A DNA stretch of 64,000 bases, from assembly GCF_016428875.1 (NCBI RefSeq), contig NZ_JAELTO010000005.1, forward strand, positions 1 to 64,000, given 5' to 3'. Below, piece by piece: positions 59,226 through 64,000 of this stretch (its first letter is position 1; every line of letters begins with the position of its first letter). The notes beneath the pieces are model-generated. The model had not been told where the DNA came from, made no database searches, and was given only the letters and a program-made list of their open reading frames with translations. The position numbers were made by a program, and so were the translations under genes. Source of the DNA: Xylophilus sp. ASV27. GTDB lineage: Bacteria; Pseudomonadota; Gammaproteobacteria; Burkholderiales; Burkholderiaceae_C.

Positions 59226-60525
59226 CGCCGCGCGCCGGCGCACTGGCCCGGTGCAGCCGGTCGGTCTGCGCCGGGCGGCCCGGCAGGTGCAGGGCGGTGG
59301 TGGCGGCCGGGTTCTCGGCCAGCAGGCGGCCGCGGCGGTAGACCTTCAGGCGCGTGGCGCGCAGGCGCAGCGCCTCGGCCGGGTCCTGCGCCTGCAGCAG
59401 CACGAAGTCGGCGTGGCAGCCCGGCGCGAGGCCATAGCCTTCCAGGCCCAGGATGGCGGCGGGCGTGGTGGTCACCGCGTCGAAGCACTGGCGCATGGCC
59501 GCCTGGCTGGTCATCTGCGCCACGTGCAGGCCCATGTGGGCCACGTCCAGCATGTCGGCCGAGCCCAGGCCGTACCACGGGTCCATGCAGCAGTCCTGGC
59601 CAAAGGCCACGCGCACGCCGTGCGCGAGCAGCTCGGGCACCCGGGTCATGCCGCGGCGCTTGGGGTAGCTGTCGTGCCGGCCCTGCAGGGTGATGTTGAT
59701 CAGCGGGTTGGAGATGATGCCGACCCGCGCCTCGGCGATCAGCGGCAGCAGCTTGGACACGTAGTAGTTGTCCATCGAGTGCATCGAGGTGCAGTGCGAG
59801 CCGGCCACGCGGCCCTGCAGGCCCAGCCGCTGGGTCTCGAAGGCCAGGGTCTCGATGTGGCGCGACAGCGGGTCGTCGGTTTCGTCGCAATGCATGTCCA
59901 CCGGCAGGCCGCGCTCGGCCGCCAGCTCGCACAGCAGCCGCACGCTCTCGGCGCCTTGGGCCATGGTGCGCTCGAAGTGCGGGATGCCGCCGACCACCTG
60001 CACGCCCATGTCGAGCGCGCGCTTGAGGTTGTCCAGGCCACCCGGGCTGCGCAAGATGCCGTCCTGCGGGAAGGCCACCAGTTGCAATTCCAAATAGGGC
60101 GCCACGCGCTTTTGCACGTCCAGCAGGGCCTGCACTGTGAGCAGTTGCGGGTCGCTGGTGTCCACATGGCTGCGGATGGCCAGCAGCCCACCGCCCACGG
60201 CCCAGTCGCAGTAGGCGAGGGCGCGTTCAACCAGTGCCTCGTGCGTGAGCTGGGGCTTCAGCTCGCCCCACAGCGCAATGCCTTCCAGCAACGTGCCGCT
60301 GGCATTGACGCGCGGCAGGCCGTAGCTGAGCGTGGCGTCGAGGTGGAAGTGCGCATCGACAAAAGGCGGGCTAAGCAGTTGGCCGGCGCAATCCACCTCT
60401 TCATGGGCGGTGGCGGCGATAGCCGGCTCGACCGCCAGGATGCGGCCATCGGCTACGGCGATGTCTTGGTGGGTACGGCCATCCGGCAGGGTGGCGTTGC
60501 GCAGAATCAGGTCTGGAGAGGGCAT
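59218..60525 (-). CDS. codA: Cytosine deaminase-like amidohydrolase
   Basis: The 435-residue amidohydrolase has the metal-binding DAHFHLD (HxH, about residues 56-62), the Glu/His sites in HCDETDDPLSRH (about 212-223) and GSHCTSMHSMD, and the final metal Asp in FGQDCCMDPWYGLGSADML (about 310-328). These match CodA and related isoguanine/creatinine deaminases. CodA would convert cytosine to uracil, which the upp product could salvage, but upp lies 3 kb away in a separate unit. ATG 60525 precedes the typical PDLILRNATLPDG start. Confidence 0.85.
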   Translation of the reverse strand: MPSPDLILRNATLPDGRTHQDIAVADGRILAVEPAIAATAHEEVDCAGQLLSPPFVDAHFHLDATLSYGLPRVNASGTLLEGIALWGELKPQLTHEALVERALAYCDWAVGGGLLAIRSHVDTSDPQLLTVQALLDVQKRVAPYLELQLVAFPQDGILRSPGGLDNLKRALDMGVQVVGGIPHFERTMAQGAESVRLLCELAAERGLPVDMHCDETDDPLSRHIETLAFETQRLGLQGRVAGSHCTSMHSMDNYYVSKLLPLIAEARVGIISNPLINITLQGRHDSYPKRRGMTRVPELLAHGVRVAFGQDCCMDPWYGLGSADMLDVAHMGLHVAQMTSQAAMRQCFDAVTTTPAAILGLEGYGLAPGCHADFVLLQAQDPAEALRLRATRLKVYRRGRLLAENPAATTALHLPGRPAQTDRLHRASAPARGAT

Positions 60526-60610
60526 GGGCGTGGGGTGGCTGGAATAGGGCAGCCGCACGCAAGTTTCATGCGCGGGGCGGCTGGGGTGCGCCCATTACAC
60601 AGGACAAAAA

Positions 60611-62059
60611 TCATTTGCTGGCCTGCACCCCACGGACTGCCGGATCGTCAAAGGCGTTGCAGTTGGCGCTACCCGTGATCCAGTCGACTTCGCAGCTGCT
60701 GGGCTTGCCCGTAGCGTCCTTGTTTCCCAGCACCTGGCACAGGCCTTCTGTTTCCTTGGCGCCTTTCTCCGTGTAGTCCCCGTTGCGCTCAAGCAGGGCG
60801 GTTTGGGCCATCTCCTTGGTGAAACCGAAGGCAGTGGGGGCGCCCTTCGCCACGCGCGCGGCCAGATTGCAGGCCAGCAAGGTAATCGAGTGCAGCGCCG
60901 AGCCGCCGCCGACCTGGCCGGTGCTTCCCGTGTCCTTGATCACCGCCCGGCTCGCGGGGAAATCAAAGGACACGTCAGTGCGCCCCGTGCGCCGCACCGT
61001 CGAATTCGCTGCATTGGAGAAGGTGCGCAGCATCCCCAGGATCTCGGCGTCCTGCCAGATTCGGATGATCTTTGGGTCCTGCACCGGCATCAGCCCAGGA
61101 TCGGTGGCGTGCAGGCCGCGCAGCCAGGTCCACCCGGTCACGGGCGAGGTGTTATAGGCGTAGGCGGCCTGCACATCCTCGTTGAGATAGGCGGCCAATT
61201 GCGCAAGGCTGCCTCCCAACGAGTGTCCTGCGGTGTAGATGCGCAGCTCGGGCGCGCCCTCACGCTTCAACTCATCGATGAGGCCGCGCAAGTCAAGCCT
61301 GACCTGCTCGAACTGGCTGGGTGTGATGTCAAACGCCATCGCCGCATTCGTCGCCCAGTCATCCCTGGCCTGGCCTCGGTAGTTTTCGGTGCCCCGAAAA
61401 ACCATGACGGCCTGCGTGATCCCGCCATCCAGCGCAACGCCACCAGAGAAGGGCTGGTAGACGTAGGTCTCGTAGAACAGGCCGCCGATGGCCTGGCAGC
61501 CGATGCCTTTGGGCTTCCAGGTGTCCCAGCGATAGCCTGACGTGGCGCTGGCGGCCTGGTTCCAGCGCTTGAGCGGGTGCATCTCCAACAGGTAGGTGCA
61601 GGCGTCCTTGTCCTTACTGCGCTTGTCCGTGGCGACGAAGCGCCGGTAGACCATCTTGCTCAGCATCGCCGGCCACGCCACCTGGCCGACCACGGCGGAC
61701 GCGGATGTTGCCTGGGCCAGCTCCACGGACGACAGGACAGCGACCGCCTGCTTGCTGCCCTCAGGAGGCGGGGCCGGCAGGGGCTGCGGGGGTTCGACGA
61801 GCATGCGGCTCGACCCGGTGACCACGGCCAGATAGCAGTCGGGCCCGGCACCGGGCGCCGTGCGATGGTCCATTTTGTGGGCAGCAGCCACGGTGCCTTT
61901 GCGGCAGGCCTCTAGCTCATCTTTAACCTGCGTCGCTTGCTCCTCCCGATAGCGCTTGGCCTCCCGGTTGACCGAGAAAACGCCGCAACCCGCCAACGTG
62001 GCGCAGCACAGCAGCACCGCCATGTGCCGCAAGGCACGTCCTCTTGATCTGCTTGCCAT
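60611..62059 (-). CDS. Class 3 lipase-like lipoprotein
   Basis: The 482-residue protein has a lipoprotein signal (VLLCCATLAGC, Cys25), a charged linker, and an alpha/beta-hydrolase domain of the fungal class 3 lipase type with the nucleophile elbow IYTAGHSLGGSLAQLAAYL (Ser about 282) and VMVFRGTENYRGQARDDW upstream, which is the lid/oxyanion region of that family. The catalytic His is likely the one in GSALHSITLL (about 397). It should act at the inner face of the outer membrane or the surface on lipids. GC content and codon use are slightly lower than in neighbours, hinting at later acquisition. Confidence 0.82.
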   Translation of the reverse strand: MASRSRGRALRHMAVLLCCATLAGCGVFSVNREAKRYREEQATQVKDELEACRKGTVAAAHKMDHRTAPGAGPDCYLAVVTGSSRMLVEPPQPLPAPPPEGSKQAVAVLSSVELAQATSASAVVGQVAWPAMLSKMVYRRFVATDKRSKDKDACTYLLEMHPLKRWNQAASATSGYRWDTWKPKGIGCQAIGGLFYETYVYQPFSGGVALDGGITQAVMVFRGTENYRGQARDDWATNAAMAFDITPSQFEQVRLDLRGLIDELKREGAPELRIYTAGHSLGGSLAQLAAYLNEDVQAAYAYNTSPVTGWTWLRGLHATDPGLMPVQDPKIIRIWQDAEILGMLRTFSNAANSTVRRTGRTDVSFDFPASRAVIKDTGSTGQVGGGSALHSITLLACNLAARVAKGAPTAFGFTKEMAQTALLERNGDYTEKGAKETEGLCQVLGNKDATGKPSSCEVDWITGSANCNAFDDPAVRGVQASK

Positions 62060-62410
62060 GTCTCCTCCTAGTTGTCTTCAGCTTAGCGAGGCGTGAAGAC
62101 GCGCGCAAGCGGGCTGCCGGGCCCGCGCGCGAGCGTCCCGGCACCCGCCAGCGCCACCCCCATTGCGCGCTGGAAACCCCCAGAATCAGCGCCTGGCAGA
62201 GAAGGCATCGCCTTCAAAATATATAGCTAAAGGTCTAGGTAGAATATTGATTTCAGGTATTTTTCATTCTGAAATCAAGTAAATACCTGGACATTTAGCT
62301 ATCTATTTAATAGTCCTGCAAGTTCTCCATCAGCGCACCTGTCGGCATTCTTCAAGACGGCCGCAAGCGCCCCGCCTATGCTGCGCGGCACTATTCACAG
62401 GAGAGACTCC
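62060..62410. other. 351-base intergenic region with nested palindrome, no gene seen
   Basis: This is the longest stretch without a gene. The first 150 bases are GC-rich with no clear signal beyond an expected promoter for the lipase gene. Bases 62215-62315 are strongly AT-rich and hold the nested palindrome described separately. The last 95 bases lead to the VOC start and end in a GGAGAG ribosome-binding site. Confidence 0.6.
62215..62315. repeat. Nested AT-rich palindrome, divergent member of the dispersed family (copy H)
   Basis: Outer arms TAGCTAAAGGTCTAGGTA (62224-62241) and TACCTGGACATTTAGCTA (62284-62301) are complementary at 16 of 18 positions. Inner arms GATTTCAG (62249-62256) and CTGAAATC (62269-62276) are perfect. 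The TAGCTA and AGGTA/TACCTGG blocks are shared with the other copies, but the layout is longer, so it is a sub-type or a composite. Confidence 0.65.
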
Positions 62411-62800
62411 ATGCAATTCGGCTACACCATCCTCTACGTCGAAGACGTGCCCGCCACCATCGCCTTCTACGAGGCCGCCTTTGGCCTGAAGCGCCGCTTT
62501 GTGCATGAGGTCGGCGACTTCGGGGAGCTGGAGACGGGCGCCACCGCGCTGGCGTTTTCGTCCTTGCGGCTGATCACGCAGTTGGGCAAGAACCCGCAGC
62601 GTGCCAGCGCAGACGCGCCGAGCTTCGAGATCGCATTCACCACCGACGATGTACCCGCCGCCGTAGCGCAGGCCGTGGCCGCCGGGGCAGAACTGCGCCA
62701 CGCGCCAGAGCAAATGCCCTGGGGCCAGACCATCGCCTATGTGGCCGACCTGAACGGCTTTCTGGTGGAGCTGTGCACGCCCGTGGCGGCTCAGCCGTAA
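62411..62800 (+). CDS. VOC-family protein
   Basis: The 129-residue protein is a glyoxalase-fold module: GYTILYVEDVPATIAFYEAAFG at the start, FEIAFTTDDVPAAVAQAVAAGAE in the middle and WGQTIAYVADLNGFLVELCTP at the end. The substrate is unknown. GGAGAG lies 6-11 bases before ATG 62411. It converges with the AraC gene, the two 3' ends overlapping by 10 bases. Confidence 0.87.
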   Translation: MQFGYTILYVEDVPATIAFYEAAFGLKRRFVHEVGDFGELETGATALAFSSLRLITQLGKNPQRASADAPSFEIAFTTDDVPAAVAQAVAAGAELRHAPEQMPWGQTIAYVADLNGFLVELCTPVAAQP

Positions 62801-63436
62801 CCGGCCTGCGCCACGGTGGCCAGCAGCGCGGGTGCTTTGCGCAGGCCTGAGGGCGTCTGCCCCAGCCAGCGCCGGCATTCGCGGCTGAAGTGGGCCTGAT
62901 CGGCAAAGCCGTGGTCGGCCGCAATGGCGGCCAGCGGCTCGGCACCGCCCAAGGCCTGGGCCGCACGCCGCACCCGGGCCAGCGCGCGCCAGTAGCGCGG
63001 CGGCTGGCCGGTGGTGGCCAGGCTGAGCCGCTCCAGCGAGCGCTCGGAAACCCCCAGCGCAGCGGCCGCATGGCGTACCGACGCCGTGCCAGCCAGCGCC
63101 GCCAGCGCTTCCTGTACTCGTCCATCCAAACGCACGCAGGCATCGATGGCTTCCAGTACCTGAGCCTCTCGTTCTTGCTCCAGTAGCCGCACGGCTGCCA
63201 GCAGCGCCGCGCCATCCACCACGGCGCCCGGCTGCAAGCGATAGCCCAGCCATTGCTCGTGGGCCTTGACGGGAACCTCGTATGCGCTTTGCGCCAGCGG
63301 CGAAAGCATCCAGCGCGCCTGGCCCTGGGCGTCGCGGTGCAGGATCAGGTCGCTGCAGCCATCAGGCAGCACCATGCTGCTGGCGGCCTGCTCTGGCGCG
63401 GACTGCCAGCGCGCCAGCACGCAGGCGGGCAAGGGC

Positions 63437-64000
<564 letters not shown>

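Overview
The window is GC-rich (roughly two-thirds G+C by eye), densely coding DNA. Its gene content points to a Gram-negative betaproteobacterium of the Burkholderiales, most likely Comamonadaceae. Supporting signs are a Bug/TctC-type solute-binding protein, a dapC-dapD-pilU-dapE-prmB block, a tolB-pal-cpoB block, msbA and waaA, a valine-degradation operon, and short AT-rich palindromic repeats of a kind I associate with that family. The genus cannot be fixed from sequence alone. There is no CRISPR array, no prophage and no complete insertion sequence.

Layout. 1-5.8 kb: end of lpdA, a decayed gntR/dctA fusion, an rRNA-type methyltransferase, a VOC protein, a secreted NlpC/P60 hydrolase and a PQQ-type sugar dehydrogenase. 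5.8-13 kb: isochorismatase-like hydrolase, a LytTR regulator divergent from an acyltransferase, prpE, NIPSNAP and DUF1345 proteins, and a Tat-type ferritin-like lipoprotein. 13-19 kb: EamA exporter, ogt and an Ada-AlkA fusion (alkylation repair), then phosphomannomutase and waaA. 19-27 kb: aminotransferase, cysB, msbA, tolB-pal-cpoB, tcdA and tRNA-Lys. 27-35 kb: ABC-F ATPase, prmB, dapE, pilU, dapD, dapC (lysine/peptidoglycan precursor block). 35-41 kb: a phage-like repressor/Cro pair with three operator palindromes, followed by a four-gene cluster that looks like a dedicated secreted-polysaccharide machine (processive GT2 synthase, inner-membrane adaptor, outer-membrane/periplasmic partner, UDP-sugar 6-dehydrogenase). 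41-46 kb: valine catabolism (mmsA, LprI-like gene, acyl-CoA dehydrogenase, mmsB, GNAT) and its divergent LysR regulator. 46-53.6 kb: glgC, glgP and a GT-C/GT2 lipid-linked glycosyltransferase pair. 53.7-56.8 kb: fatty-acid-methylase-like cluster. 57-64 kb: TctC protein, a Cys/Met-metabolism PLP enzyme, cytosine-deaminase-like amidohydrolase, class 3 lipase lipoprotein, VOC protein, AraC regulator and upp.

Two repeat families run through this layout. (1) About eight copies of a ~60 bp AT-rich palindromic element are present. Three lie inside waaA, prmB and dapE, and all three are translated on the same strand of the element and in the same reading frame, so each protein carries a related peptide. 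This resembles the Rickettsia palindromic elements and is the most unusual feature of the window. (2) Three full-length copies (161-162 bp) and one 59 bp deletion derivative of a MITE have IS5-like terminal inverted repeats and 4-bp YTAR target duplications; in three cases the duplicated target contains the stop codon of a neighbouring gene.

All coordinates were derived by reading the sequence. Family assignments are from recognised motifs and have not been checked by database search.
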